64,000 bases of DNA from CBDDBU01 sp965226045 (GTDB taxonomy: Bacteria; Pseudomonadota; Alphaproteobacteria; VGEJ01), in contig CBDDBU010000028.1 of NCBI GenBank assembly GCA_965226045.1, forward strand, positions 496,001 through 560,000. The letters are read 5' to 3'. Positions 17,511 to 26,041 of the stretch are shown piece after piece. The stretch's first letter is position 1; every line of letters starts with the position of its first letter. Under the pieces are notes generated by a model. That model was not told the DNA's origin and made no database searches. It worked only from the letters and a program-made list of their open reading frames with translations. The translations under genes and the position numbers were made by a program.

Positions 17511-18257
17511 GTGGACAAGGTCGCCATCGTCACCGGCGCGGGCAGCGGCATCGGCCGAGCCGTCGCGCTCGCGCTTAGTGATGACGGCTACGCGGTCGCT
17601 CTGGCGGGCCGTCGCGCCGAAGCGCTTGAGGCCACCCGAGCTGAAGCAAGCGCCGAGGCGCGCGTGCTGCTGGTGCCGACCGACGTGCGCGATCCGGACT
17701 CGGTGCGCGCGCTGTTCGACCGCACCCAGGGCGAGTTCGGCCGCCTCGATGTCGTGTTCAACAACGCCGGCACCTTCACGCCCGCCGTGGCGCTCGAGGA
17801 GCTGACGCACGAGCAGTGGTCGGCGGTCGTCGACACCAATCTGACCGGCGTCTTTCTGTGCATCCAGCAGGCGTTTCGGATCATGAAAAGCCAGGAGCCG
17901 AGGGGCGGGCGGATCATCAACAACGGCTCGATCTCGGCCCATGTGCCAAGGCCCAACTCGGCGCCCTACACCGCCACCAAGCACGCGATCACCGGCCTGA
18001 CACGATCCGCCGCGCTCGATGGCCGCGCCTTTGACATAGCCTGCGGCCAGATCGACATCGGCAACGCCGAGTCGCCGATGACGGCGCGCATGAAGGACGG
18101 CGTGCCCCAGGCCGATGGGTCGATGGCGCCGGAGCCGACCATGGCGGTCGCCAACGTGGCGCGCGCGGTGGTCTACATGGCGAGCCTGCCGCTCGACGCC
18201 AATGTCCCGTTCATGACCGTGATGGCGACTAAAATGCCCTTCATCGGCCGCGGCTAG
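17511..18257 (+). CDS. SDR-family oxidoreductase
   Basis: A 248-residue classical short-chain dehydrogenase with TGAGSGIG (near residue 8), VFNNAGTF and the catalytic Ser (NNGSISAH), Tyr and Lys (YTATKHAITG). The start is a GTG nine bases after the rpmG stop. The C-terminus (NVPFMTVMATKMPFIGRG) lacks the usual DGG, as in a subgroup of SDRs from alphaproteobacterial gene clusters. Substrate unknown. Confidence 0.87.
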   Translation: MDKVAIVTGAGSGIGRAVALALSDDGYAVALAGRRAEALEATRAEASAEARVLLVPTDVRDPDSVRALFDRTQGEFGRLDVVFNNAGTFTPAVALEELTHEQWSAVVDTNLTGVFLCIQQAFRIMKSQEPRGGRIINNGSISAHVPRPNSAPYTATKHAITGLTRSAALDGRAFDIACGQIDIGNAESPMTARMKDGVPQADGSMAPEPTMAVANVARAVVYMASLPLDANVPFMTVMATKMPFIGRG

Positions 18258-18298
18258 AGGCGCCACTGCCACACCCCGCCGACGCCGATCCGCGGCTC

Positions 18299-19370
18299 GT
18301 GACCTGGCCGGCCCTCGCGCGTCGACCGGCTCTCGCGCTCCTTTTCGGGGCGATACTGGCAACAATCCCGGCCGGCGGGCAGGACACAAACCCCGCGCTT
18401 GAAAACCTGCCGCCCAACCGGTAGGTCGAGATCCACCGCGCGCCCGATCGGGCGGGGTGGCTGCAACGCCACGCTGGCGCGGTCTACGACAGTCGGCGCG
18501 GCACCGTGCTCGTGTTCGGCTCCGACACGCACGACCGGCCGGTCGCGCTCACCTGGCGGACCCACGAGGCGCCCGCGCCGGTCGCGAGCTATCGCGCCGA
18601 TGGCGCGGAAAATCGGGTGGCCGGCACGGCGGGGCTGATACCGTGGGCGATACATGTGTTGGACGCGATTATTTACGATCCCTCGCGCGAGGCCCTGCTG
18701 ATGCTCGCCTCGACCAACCATAGCCCGATGCGGCAACGGCGGCCCGAGGCCCGCAAAGACGTGATATGGCGCTATGACCTCGCGCCGCGCTCGTGGCGAT
18801 TCGAGGACAGCACGGACGCACCGCCGGCCCACTTCCTGAGCGCCGCCGCCTACGATTCAGGCCGCGACACCATCGTCGTATATGGCCAGGGCGTGTGGAA
18901 ACTGGGCCCCGACCGGCGCCGCTGGGCCAAGGTCGACGAGGGACGCCACCACGGCTGGGGCTTCGTTATGGCCTACGATTCGCGCAACCGAGCGTTGGCC
19001 GTGTTCGGCGATCGCCCGCGGCCAAGTCGGCGGGTGTGGGTCTATGCGCCGGGGTCCTCGCGCGGCGTACCCGGGCTCAGGCCAATTCCCCGTCACGTTC
19101 GACCCGGCCGAGGGCGTGTTCGTGCTGGTCCCGCACGATATCGAGGCAGGCGAAAGCGTCACCTGCATCTATGATCTGGCGGGCAACCAATACCGCCGCG
19201 TCGACGGCGCGGAGCTCGCGCTCCTGGGCCATGACGAGAATATGGCGGCGATGAACCACACCATGGTTTACGACCAGCGCCACGGCGTCCACCTGCTCAT
19301 CGCCGGCTATCGCGAGGCGGCGACCCGGGTGCTGGCGCTGCGGCTTGATCGCGCGCGCCTCGAACCCTGA
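18299..19370 (+). pseudogene. Secreted kelch-like beta-propeller protein, broken by an amber codon and a frameshift
   Basis: Starting at GTG 18299 there is a signal peptide (RRPALALLFGAILATIPAGG), then NLPPNR, then TAG at 18422. The same frame continues at once with VEIHRAPDRAGW and repeated kelch-like units: GAVYDSRRGTVLVFGS, DAIIYDPSREALLML, SAAAYDSGRDTIVVYG and VMAYDSRNRALAVFG. Near 19040-19080 the sense frame shifts to GQFPVTFDPAEGVFVLVP and ends with MVYDQRHGVHLLIAGY at the TGA of 19368-19370. Each unit carries a Y-D-x-x-R-x-x-x-V pattern typical of kelch/galactose-oxidase blades. Function unknown; periplasmic or extracellular. Confidence 0.65.
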
Positions 19371-19382
19371 GCCGCGCGCGTC

Positions 19383-19880
19383 CTACGCGCTTTCGAAGCG
19401 GCGATAAAAGTGACCGGTGAGACCACCGAGTAGAAGCCAGAACAAGCCGCTGACGACCAACGTCGCGACGGCGAATTCCCTGGCCAGCTCGACCGGAACG
19501 GCACCCGATCCAAGTTCGTGCCCCGCCGGGGCGCCAATCACATGGGGCAGCACGATCAGGACAGCTCCGAGGACCTTGAGCACGGGGCGCTCGTCCAGGA
19601 AAACCAGTGCCAAGCCGCCGGCCGTCGTCGCTGCGGTTCCGAGCCACCACACTTGGCGGTTTTGCAAATCCGCCGCTTGCATCCCCGGAAGTTCCGGCGC
19701 GAGTCCCAGAGCCGGGGCAACCGAAACGGCCGCGAACCCACAAAGTCCCCAAATCAACCCGCGACGCCAGTCGACTTCTCGGCCGCTCAACGCGATCGCG
19801 CCCACCAATACAAACGCGAACCCGATGGACGTCAGTATATCGGCCAGCAAAGTGTAGGCGCCGCGTTCCCAGCCCTCTAG
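19383..19880 (-). pseudogene. cbtA: CbtA cobalt-transporter subunit, C-terminal part (split by IS1182)
   Basis: Encodes the last two thirds of a CbtA-like membrane protein: AYTLLADILTSIGFAF, GLAPELPG, RQVWWLGTAATTAGG, LPHVIGAP and a final hydrophobic helix, ending RRFESA. The N-terminal 50-60 residues lie on the far side of an IS1182 element (21733-21563). Joining the two parts through one copy of CTAG gives AEAALEGWERGAYTLLAD without a frame break, so the insertion cleanly split an otherwise intact gene. CbtA with CbtB is a putative cobalt uptake system often linked to B12. Confidence 0.85.
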
Positions 19881-19960
19881 CAGCCTGTCGGACTTGAGCC
19901 GGGAGTCGAAATAGGATTCGATGGTATCAGTTGATTTGCCCGCGCGTGATGGAGGCCGTC

Positions 19961-21319
19961 ATGAGCAATTTCCGACCGGTCGACCGGGAGACGGGGTTTC
20001 TGCTGCCGCCGTCGGTGGAGGAATGGCTTCCCGAGCGGCATCTGGCGCGCTTCGTGGTCGAGGTGATCGAGCAGTTGGACCTCTCGGCGTTCGTGAAGGC
20101 CTATCGCGGCTCGGGCTCGGCGTCCTATCACCCGAGCATGCTGCTGGGGCTTCTGGTCTACGGCTACGCCACGGGGGTGTTTTCGAGCCGCAAGTTGGAG
20201 CGCGCGACCTATGATTCTGTCGCTTTCCGCTTCATCGCGGCCAACGATCATCCCGACCACGATACCATCGCCGCGTTCCGGCGGCGTTTTCTCGACCGGA
20301 TCGAAGGGCTGTTCGTCGAGGTGCTGCTGCTGGCCCGGGAAGCCGGGGTGCTGAAGCTCGGCACGGTGGCGCTGGACGGCACCAAGGTGCACGCCAACGC
20401 GAGCCGGCACAGCGCGCTGTCGTGGAAACACGCCTGCGAGCTCGAAGCCCGGTTGAAGGCCGAGGTGGCGGAGTTGATGGCGTTGGCGGAGGCGGCCGAT
20501 GGGGCGGATGTGCCCGACGGGATGTCGGTGCCCGAGGAACTGGCCCGGCGCGAGGATCGTCTGGCCCGCATCGCCGAGGCTAAGGCGGTGATCGAGGCGC
20601 GGGCGCGCGAACGCCTTGAGCGGGAACGGGCCGAGTACGAGGCGAAGCTCGAGGCGCGCGCGGAGAAGGCCGAGAAGACGGGCCGCAAGCCGGGCGGCCG
20701 TCCACCCGAGCCGCCGGTGGCCGGGCCCGGGCCGAAGGACCAGGTCAATCTGACCGACGCGGACTCGCGCATCATGCCGGTGGCCGGCGGCGGCTTCGAA
20801 CAGGCCTACAACGCCCAAGCCCTGGTGGCGGCCGACAGCCTGCTGGTGGTCACCAACGACGTGGTCCAGGCCCCCAACGACAAGCGGCAAATCGAGCCGG
20901 CGCTGGAAGCGCTCGCCCGCCTTCCCGAGGCGCTGGGCGCGCCCGAGACCCTGCTGGCGGACAGCGGCTACTTCAGCGAGGCCAACGTGAACGCCTGCGC
21001 CGAGGCCGAGATCGCGCCGTTGATCACGCCCGGCCGGGAACGCCATCATCTCTCCTGGAAGGACCGCTTCGCCGGCGCGCCGCCGCCCCCGGAGAACCCG
21101 ACGCCGCTGGAAGCGATGACACATCGACTGGCGACGCCCGAGGGCCGGCAACTCTACGCCCTGCGCAAGCAAACGCCGGAACCGGTGTTCGGCATCATCA
21201 AATCGGCCATGGGCTTCCGCCAGTTCTCGCTACGCGGCCTGGACAAGGTCACGGGCGAATGGAACCTGGTGACCCTGGCCTGGAACATAAAGAGAATGTT
21301 CACCTTGCAATACGCTTGA
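19961..21319 (+). CDS. IS1182-family transposase (copy 1)
   Basis: A 452-residue DDE transposase starting MSNFRPVDRETGFLLPPS at ATG 19961; a longer in-frame start at 19931 is less like the family. Catalytic Asp in TVALDGTKVHANAS, Asp in LLADSGYFSEAN and Glu in EPVFGIIKSAMGFRQF are present. A charged, Glu/Arg-rich insertion (residues about 190-260) separates the first two, as usual in IS1182. The translated sequence equals that of copy 2. It appears functional. Confidence 0.95.
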   Translation: MSNFRPVDRETGFLLPPSVEEWLPERHLARFVVEVIEQLDLSAFVKAYRGSGSASYHPSMLLGLLVYGYATGVFSSRKLERATYDSVAFRFIAANDHPDHDTIAAFRRRFLDRIEGLFVEVLLLAREAGVLKLGTVALDGTKVHANASRHSALSWKHACELEARLKAEVAELMALAEAADGADVPDGMSVPEELARREDRLARIAEAKAVIEARARERLERERAEYEAKLEARAEKAEKTGRKPGGRPPEPPVAGPGPKDQVNLTDADSRIMPVAGGGFEQAYNAQALVAADSLLVVTNDVVQAPNDKRQIEPALEALARLPEALGAPETLLADSGYFSEANVNACAEAEIAPLITPGRERHHLSWKDRFAGAPPPPENPTPLEAMTHRLATPEGRQLYALRKQTPEPVFGIIKSAMGFRQFSLRGLDKVTGEWNLVTLAWNIKRMFTLQYA

Positions 21320-21487
21320 GCAGGCGGCCGGACTCCGTACCTCGCGAAAAGGAATAAGAGTATGCTCGCCTTGCGGCACGCGCGAGCAAGCGAACGTACT
21401 TCGTGCCCTCACGAGAGGGCATAAGAGTAAACTCACCCTGCGGTACGCGCGGCCAAGCGACCGCACTCCGTGTCCTCACGAAAGGCG
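21286..21487 (+). repeat. Three degenerate 67-bp tandem repeats at the IS1182 3' end
   Basis: Units begin at about 21286 (CATAAAGAGAATGTTCACC), 21353 (AATAAGAGTATGCTCGCC) and 21420 (CATAAGAGTAAACTCACC). Each continues with a T-G-C-x-x-TACGC, AAGCGACC and CTCCGT-CCTCACG pattern at the same spacing. Unit 1 covers the last codons of the transposase (NIKRMFTLQYA) and its stop; the other two are non-coding degenerate copies lying before the right terminal repeat. The same block is present in copy 2. Confidence 0.7.
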
Positions 21488-21562
21488 CTCGATCCCATGA
21501 CCTCTCCACATCGCGATCCGTCCACACCCATTCTCGCGGACCTCAGTCCGACAGGCTGCTAG

Positions 21563-21733
21563 CGCCGCCTCGGCGTTGGCTGTGACGTCGCTGGCAGCCG
21601 CCGTCGATCCATCGCTAGGCGCCGGCGCGGTCTCGTAGACTTCGGCCGCGAGAATCAATGGCGATGTCGTCATCATATGGGCGGCGAATACCAACACGCC
21701 CGCCAGCGCGCCGGCGCCCAGCGCCGTCAACAC
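21563..21733 (-). pseudogene. cbtA: CbtA cobalt-transporter subunit, N-terminal part
   Basis: Encodes the first membrane helix (LTALGAGALAGVLVFAAH) and the conserved TTSPLILAAEVYE segment of CbtA, then a low-complexity linker that stops at the IS1182 boundary. The family start (usually M-F-R-R) aligns with ATA TTT CGT CGG at 21748-21737, so the original ATG seems mutated to ATA; GTG 21733 is the first usable start. The gene lies 26 bp downstream of cbtB and was its operon partner. Confidence 0.8.
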
Positions 21734-21759
21734 GATCCGACGAAATATGGTGGGTCGCC

Positions 21760-21963
21760 TCAGTGGCAGGGGAAGGTAAAGGCGTGGCGCGTGTCGTGCG
21801 CGGCATCGTGGATGGTCGAGGAATGAACGAACCCCGTCCCCAAGATCATGAAGAGGCCGAAGATCAAGGCCAGGATCGCCGGCAACTTCGCAGCGCTTCG
21901 TTGCGCCGCGGCGAACTGTTCGGTTGCCGCGAGGCCACTAGCGGTGGTCGGTCCGCTGTGCAT
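21760..21963 (-). CDS. cbtB: CbtB cobalt-transporter subunit
   Basis: A 67-residue single-pass membrane protein ending with the CbtB signature HSSTIHDAAHDTRHAFTFPCH, whose His residues are thought to bind cobalt. One hydrophobic helix (LPAILALIFGLFMILGTG) precedes it. The ATG at 21963 follows GGAGGGG. In other genomes cbtB-cbtA follow a cobalamin riboswitch; I see no clear B12-box in the 180 bp upstream. With cbtA split, the two-component uptake system is probably dead. Confidence 0.93.
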   Translation of the reverse strand: MHSGPTTASGLAATEQFAAAQRSAAKLPAILALIFGLFMILGTGFVHSSTIHDAAHDTRHAFTFPCH

Positions 21964-22143
21964 TCAATACCCCTCCGCTGGTCATGGCGGACGGCCTAGG
22001 TTAGCCGCCCCCGCGCCGCGCGTCAGGATATCAGAAAAGCCAGCACGACGACGGCCGTGAGCGTTACCAAGGCGGCGACGATGGCCCCGTTGGCGATGTT
22101 GGTCTTGTTTGGCGTTGATCGGCTCCAGACTGGAAGGGTTTGG

Positions 22144-23184
22144 CTAACCAGGTGCCAGGTCGCGGGAAACCTCGCGGAAGGTTGCCATTCGGGCGCGCTC
22201 CTCGTCCCACAGCGCCGCCGTCGGTGCGCGCAAACCCGCCCTGAGCGACATGGCGGGGACCTCGCTCAGCGCGGGGATCGCGCCCTGGCACTCGGGGAGG
22301 CGGTAGTTCGGCACCCGTGGGTTCAGGTGGTGGATGTGGTGGAATCCAATGTTGCCGGTGATCCAGCGCAGGATCGGCGGCAGGCTCAGGTAGGACGCCC
22401 CCCGCAGCGCCGCGGTCGAAGCGTCCCACCGGTCGCGGCGCATCCATACCGCGTTCTCGAACCGGTGCTGCACGGTGAACAGCCAGACGCCGATGATGGA
22501 GGCGGCCCCGATCACCGGGAGCTGAACCGCCGCGACCCGTCCGAAACCGATCGACAACCCCAGCCCGACAACTACGCCAGCGATCGCGACGTTGGTCAGA
22601 TGCACGCTCCAGCGCTCGCGACGCCATGCCTTCGGCGCATCGAACGGCCAGCGATAGAACACCAAGAACACGAACGGCGGCAACAATACGTTCGCGACCA
22701 CCGGATGAACGACCAGTCGGCGCCAACGCTGACGCCAAGGCGACAGCGCACGATACTCGGCCACCGTGAAACAGGTCGAGTAGATGTCGGCCGGGCTCGG
22801 CCGGCGGTCGAGGTTGTTCCAAATGCCATGATGACGGGCGTGTTGACGGCGCCAGTTGAGATAGGGCGTCAGCGTGAGCAGGCTGCATACCGCCCCGAGT
22901 ACATCGTTGGCGGCGCGCGACTTGAAGAATGCCCCGTGGCCACAGTCGTGTTGGACAATGAAGGTCCGCACCAAGAACACCGCCGCCAGGGGCGTCAGGG
23001 CTAGCGCGAGCCAGACCGATACATCGAAAGACAGGTAGGCCGCCGCGCACACGGCGAGGTAACAACCGAGCGATGTCGCGATTTGGCCCAGGCTCTTGGT
23101 CAGGATCGGCGCCTGAAACCGGGCCACGGCGGCCCGCACATCACGCGGACCGTCGTCGAACGCCGGTAAGGCGTCGCTGTTCAT
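22144..23184 (-). CDS. Membrane fatty-acid desaturase
   Basis: A 346-residue integral membrane di-iron desaturase with the three histidine boxes HDCGHG (about residue 80), HARHH (about 115) and HHIHH (about 290), separated by hydrophobic helices. It would introduce a cis double bond into membrane-lipid acyl chains, as in the DesA/DesB-type delta-12 and omega-3 group. Its start overlaps the stop of the DEAD-box helicase gene by 4 bp (ATGA), so the two are cotranscribed. The pairing points to cold adaptation, since both membrane fluidity and RNA unwinding are needed at low temperature. Confidence 0.92.
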   Translation of the reverse strand: MNSDALPAFDDGPRDVRAAVARFQAPILTKSLGQIATSLGCYLAVCAAAYLSFDVSVWLALALTPLAAVFLVRTFIVQHDCGHGAFFKSRAANDVLGAVCSLLTLTPYLNWRRQHARHHGIWNNLDRRPSPADIYSTCFTVAEYRALSPWRQRWRRLVVHPVVANVLLPPFVFLVFYRWPFDAPKAWRRERWSVHLTNVAIAGVVVGLGLSIGFGRVAAVQLPVIGAASIIGVWLFTVQHRFENAVWMRRDRWDASTAALRGASYLSLPPILRWITGNIGFHHIHHLNPRVPNYRLPECQGAIPALSEVPAMSLRAGLRAPTAALWDEERARMATFREVSRDLAPG

Positions 23185-24335
23185 CGATGGCTTCGCGCTT
23201 CGTGATTCGACCTGCGGTTCACCGTCAGGGGCTGCCTCGTTAGTTTTTCGATGTCGCGCAGGTAGCCGCGCTCGGCCGGGTCGCAGAACGAGAACGCGAT
23301 CCCACCGGCGCCGGCCCGTGCCGTCCGCCCGATGCGATGGATATAGCTCTCGGGTTCGTTGGGCAACTCGTAGTTGATGACATGGGTGACGCCGTCGACG
23401 TCGATGCCCCGGGCCACGATATCGGTCGCGACCAGAACCCGCGCGTCACCGGCGCGGAAGCGCTCGAGGGCGCGCTGGCGGGCGCCCTGGGATTTGTTGC
23501 CGTGGATGGCCTCGACATCGACGCCGCATTTGCCAAGCCGCGCCGCGACACGGTTGGCGCGATGCTTGGTGCGCGTGAAGACGATCACCCGCGACATCGC
23601 GGGATCGTTCAGGATGCTGGCGAGCAAGGCGCCCTTACCGGCGGTGGCGACGTGGTAGATGCTCTGCTCGATGCGCTCGACCGGCGTTGCCTGCCGCGTC
23701 ACCGCGACGCGGACCGGATCCGTCAGGATCTCGCTCGAAAGGCGCGCGACCTCGTGCGGCATGGTGGCCGAAAACAGCAACGATTGCCGTTCCTTGGGGA
23801 GGGCCGCGACGATTTTCCGAACATCGCGGACAAAGCCCATGTCGAGCATCCGATCGCCCTCGTCGAGGACGAAGAACTCGACCTTGCTGAGTCCAAGCTG
23901 CCGCTGGGTCATAAGGTCGAGCAGGCGGCCCGGTGTGGCGACCAGGATTTCGACGCCCCGCGTCAGGGCGGCAACCTGTGGCTTCTGGCTGACGCCACCG
24001 CAAATCACGGTTTGCCGCAGATTCAGGTATTTGCCGTAGGCGCGGAACTCCTCGGCGATCTGGATCGCGAGTTCGCGGGTCGGCGCGAGGACCAGAGCGC
24101 GCGGACTGCGCGGCTGGTTGGGTCCGCGCTTCTGGCAAAGCCGGTGGAGAATGGGCAACGCGAAGGCCGCCGTTTTGCCGGTGCCGGTCTGGGCGACGCC
24201 CACCATATCCTTGCCGGCGAGAAGGAGGGGGATGGCCTGCGCCTGGATCGGCGTCGGAATGAGATGGTTTCTGTCGTTCAACGCACGCTGGATCGGGTCG
24301 GCCAATGCGAGTTCCGAGAAACAACTATCGGTCAC
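23181..24335 (-). CDS. DEAD-box family RNA helicase (RhlE-like, DEGD variant)
   Basis: A 384-residue ATP-dependent RNA helicase with Q-motif (TPIQAQAIP), Walker A (AQTGTGKT), PTRELA, TPGR, motif II as VLDEGDRM in place of DEAD, SAT, and C-terminal ARGIDVDGV and HRIGRTARAG. There is only a short tail after the core, as in minimal RhlE-like proteins. The Ala-to-Gly change in motif II is conservative and occurs in other family members. Start GTG 24335. It is first in an operon with the desaturase. Confidence 0.93.
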   Translation of the reverse strand: MTDSCFSELALADPIQRALNDRNHLIPTPIQAQAIPLLLAGKDMVGVAQTGTGKTAAFALPILHRLCQKRGPNQPRSPRALVLAPTRELAIQIAEEFRAYGKYLNLRQTVICGGVSQKPQVAALTRGVEILVATPGRLLDLMTQRQLGLSKVEFFVLDEGDRMLDMGFVRDVRKIVAALPKERQSLLFSATMPHEVARLSSEILTDPVRVAVTRQATPVERIEQSIYHVATAGKGALLASILNDPAMSRVIVFTRTKHRANRVAARLGKCGVDVEAIHGNKSQGARQRALERFRAGDARVLVATDIVARGIDVDGVTHVINYELPNEPESYIHRIGRTARAGAGGIAFSFCDPAERGYLRDIEKLTRQPLTVNRRSNHEARSHR

Positions 24336-24923
24336 GTATGTATCCTTATTCGCTCGGTGGCGCGCACCGCGTCTTCAACGCGGCCGGCCCCCCAGCGTTT
24401 CACCCTGCCCCGAGCGCGGCCGGGACGGGAAGTTCCTTGATTACTGTTCTCGGAATATGGTGCCGCTGGTTAGCGGCGCTTCGCGCCATCGCGAGACAAT
24501 GCACCAACTAGAGATGGGCCCCATTGTTCGATATGTCAAGCGCATCTCCGCTATCAAGAGAAACGCATGCGCTGAACGCACTGCTCGTGTTGATCGGCCG
24601 CTTTGGTGACACAACAAAGGCTCCCTACCTAGGCGGCGGCGGAGGCATCTCAAGCGCCGCCGGAGCCACCATCACGGAGTAGAATTCGAACCCAACGGGA
24701 GCGATGTCTGACATCGAGATGTCCCGAGACGCTATCGATCTACAGCTACCACCTACGCGCGTTCGCGTGCTCATTCCTTAACTTGGGTTAATCTTAAGAC
24801 CTGTCAACGCCCAGGGCGCCTCGACCCGTGCAAGGTGTTCAACGTCGGCACAAATCCCGGCACAGGGCACGCGGACGACAACCGCGCCCAATCGTCTATG
24901 CGACTGATAACACTGGCAAAAAA
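24336..24923. other. Non-coding stretch between helicase operon and tRNA
   Basis: I see no convincing gene. The part next to the helicase start must hold the operon's promoter and leader. Base composition near 24480-24790 is noticeably lower in GC than the surroundings (runs such as CTTAACTTGGGTTAATCTTAAG). A 25-codon frame at 24703 (MSDIEMSRD) has no recognisable feature. Confidence 0.4.
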
Positions 24924-25001
24924 TGGTAGCGGGGGAGGGACTTGAACCCCCGACACGCGGATTATGATTCCGCTGCTCTAAACCAGCTGAGCTACCCCGC
25001 C
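24924..25001 (-). tRNA. tRNA with anticodon CAT (probably elongator tRNA-Met)
   Basis: Read on the minus strand: acceptor stem GGCGGGG pairing CCCCGCT (first pair G-U), D arm GCTC/GAGC, anticodon stem GCGGA/TCCGC with loop ATCATAA (anticodon CAT), T arm GGGGG TTCAAGT CCCTC, discriminator A and encoded CCA. The first pair is not the C-A mismatch of initiator tRNA. Closeness to alphaproteobacterial tRNA-Met favours Met over the lysidine-modified tRNA-Ile2, which shares this anticodon. Confidence 0.92.
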
Positions 25002-25042
25002 CCACGGCCTCGGTGGCCTATAAAGCACCGTGGCGAGGCGCG

Positions 25043-26041
25043 TCAAGCGGCCGCCTGGACTCCGGTGATCGGGCCGTCGTCCCGCCCCCTGTCGATCGCC
25101 GGCGCACCGCCTACAACGCGATAAGGGTGGTTGAAGAGCCAGCGGTTGTAGCCGCCGCGGTCCTCTTCGCTGACCCAGGCCTCGACCGCGACCCGATCGA
25201 GCGGTCCCCGGCCGAGCAGAAAATCGCATTGTCGCCGATGGGTGAGATCGACCTGAAACATCTCGTCCGAGCCTGCTGGCAGGTAGATCTCGCTCCAGTC
25301 CGGCACCGCCAAGCCGCAAAAGTCAAGGTCGATGTTCTCGAACTCGCTCGCGTGGCGGCGCGGATGCACCATCAGCGGCGGCACATGGTAGCCGCGCACG
25401 ACGAGGTCGCGGCCGTCGAGATCGATGGTGTTGGCGGGCCAGATCGTGAAGTTAGGCGCATCGCGAAACGACTGGAGGGTGAGCGGGTGCCAGGCGGCGG
25501 CCGCAGTCGCGGCGAGCCAACCAGGAGAGACCGCGCCGTGCGCGACGAGGTGGCGTCGTGCCAGCGCCTCGATCTCCTCTTTGATTGCCCGCGGACGCGG
25601 CACGACCACCGCGCGCCAGCCTTCTCCCAGCCGTTGCGCGGCGCTCCAGATCGTGCCGTCGGCCAGCAGCGCGTCGGGGGGCAGGAACAGCAGCGCGGCA
25701 TCGGCGTCCCACGCCTCGCTCACGGCAAGACGGTACAAGCGCCACATGCCGGCATAGCCGCTCTCGACGTGCCCGACCTTCGCGAAGTCCTCGAACGAGG
25801 GTCGCGCCAGCGGCTCGATGCGCGGATACAACCTATGGCGGGTGACGGTGTTCCAATCGGCCGCCGTCGTAAAGAACCGCCATTGCGCCGGTGGACTCTC
25901 GCCGAGATTGCCAGGGCTCAACAGGCTCGGCAGCACCGTCTCGAGGAAGGTCTCGGTGCAGGAGGCTCCCCACAGGAACGTTATCGCGACGGCGCGCCGC
26001 CTTGGCGTCTCTTCAGGCGGCCGAGCGGAGCGGCTCCGCAC
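25043..26041 (-). CDS. Hypothetical protein, conserved-looking
   Basis: About 332 residues from GTG 26041, overlapping the end of mnmA by 29 bp. Recognisable segments are ITFLWGASCTETFLE, LLSPGNLG, FFTTAADWNTVTRHRLY, FTIWPANTIDLDGRD, HPRRHASEFENIDLDF and FNHPYRVVGG. The pattern (a strand with W-G-x-x-C-T at the N-terminus, then L-L-S-P-G-N-L) resembles uncharacterised proteins found beside sugar and surface-polysaccharide genes, but I cannot name a family. No ATG exists in the expected place, so the start is approximate. It lies downstream of mnmA on the same strand and ends just before the tRNA. Confidence 0.7.
   Translation of the reverse strand: MRSRSARPPEETPRRRAVAITFLWGASCTETFLETVLPSLLSPGNLGESPPAQWRFFTTAADWNTVTRHRLYPRIEPLARPSFEDFAKVGHVESGYAGMWRLYRLAVSEAWDADAALLFLPPDALLADGTIWSAAQRLGEGWRAVVVPRPRAIKEEIEALARRHLVAHGAVSPGWLAATAAAAWHPLTLQSFRDAPNFTIWPANTIDLDGRDLVVRGYHVPPLMVHPRRHASEFENIDLDFCGLAVPDWSEIYLPAGSDEMFQVDLTHRRQCDFLLGRGPLDRVAVEAWVSEEDRGGYNRWLFNHPYRVVGGAPAIDRGRDDGPITGVQAAA

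Larger units (their letters stand above)
19881..21558 (+). mobile_element. IS1182-family insertion sequence, copy 1 (in cbtA)
   Basis: A 1678-bp element with perfect 14-bp terminal inverted repeats (CAGCCTGTCGGACT at 19881-19894; AGTCCGACAGGCTG at 21545-21558). It is flanked by the palindromic 4-bp duplication CTAG at 19877-19880 and 21559-21562. It carries one intact transposase and a degenerate repeat block at its 3' end. The copy at 61252-62929 is the same length; the only difference I found by eye is one base in the 3' repeat block (AGTAAACT here, AGTATACT there), which implies very recent transposition. Confidence 0.95.

Noticed and set aside
19877..21172. 431-codon minus-strand frame antisense to the IS1182 transposase (also at 61248-62543)
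   Set aside because: Antisense shadow; identical in both copies only because the elements are identical.
21964..22143. Cobalamin riboswitch upstream of cbtB
   Set aside because: No B12-box-like sequence or obvious multi-stem structure could be seen in the 180 bp leader. A hydrophobic 26-codon minus-strand frame there (ending VVVLAFLIS) has no clear start.
24703..24780. 25-codon frame MSDIEMSRD
   Set aside because: Too short, no ribosome site, no similarity; left as non-coding.
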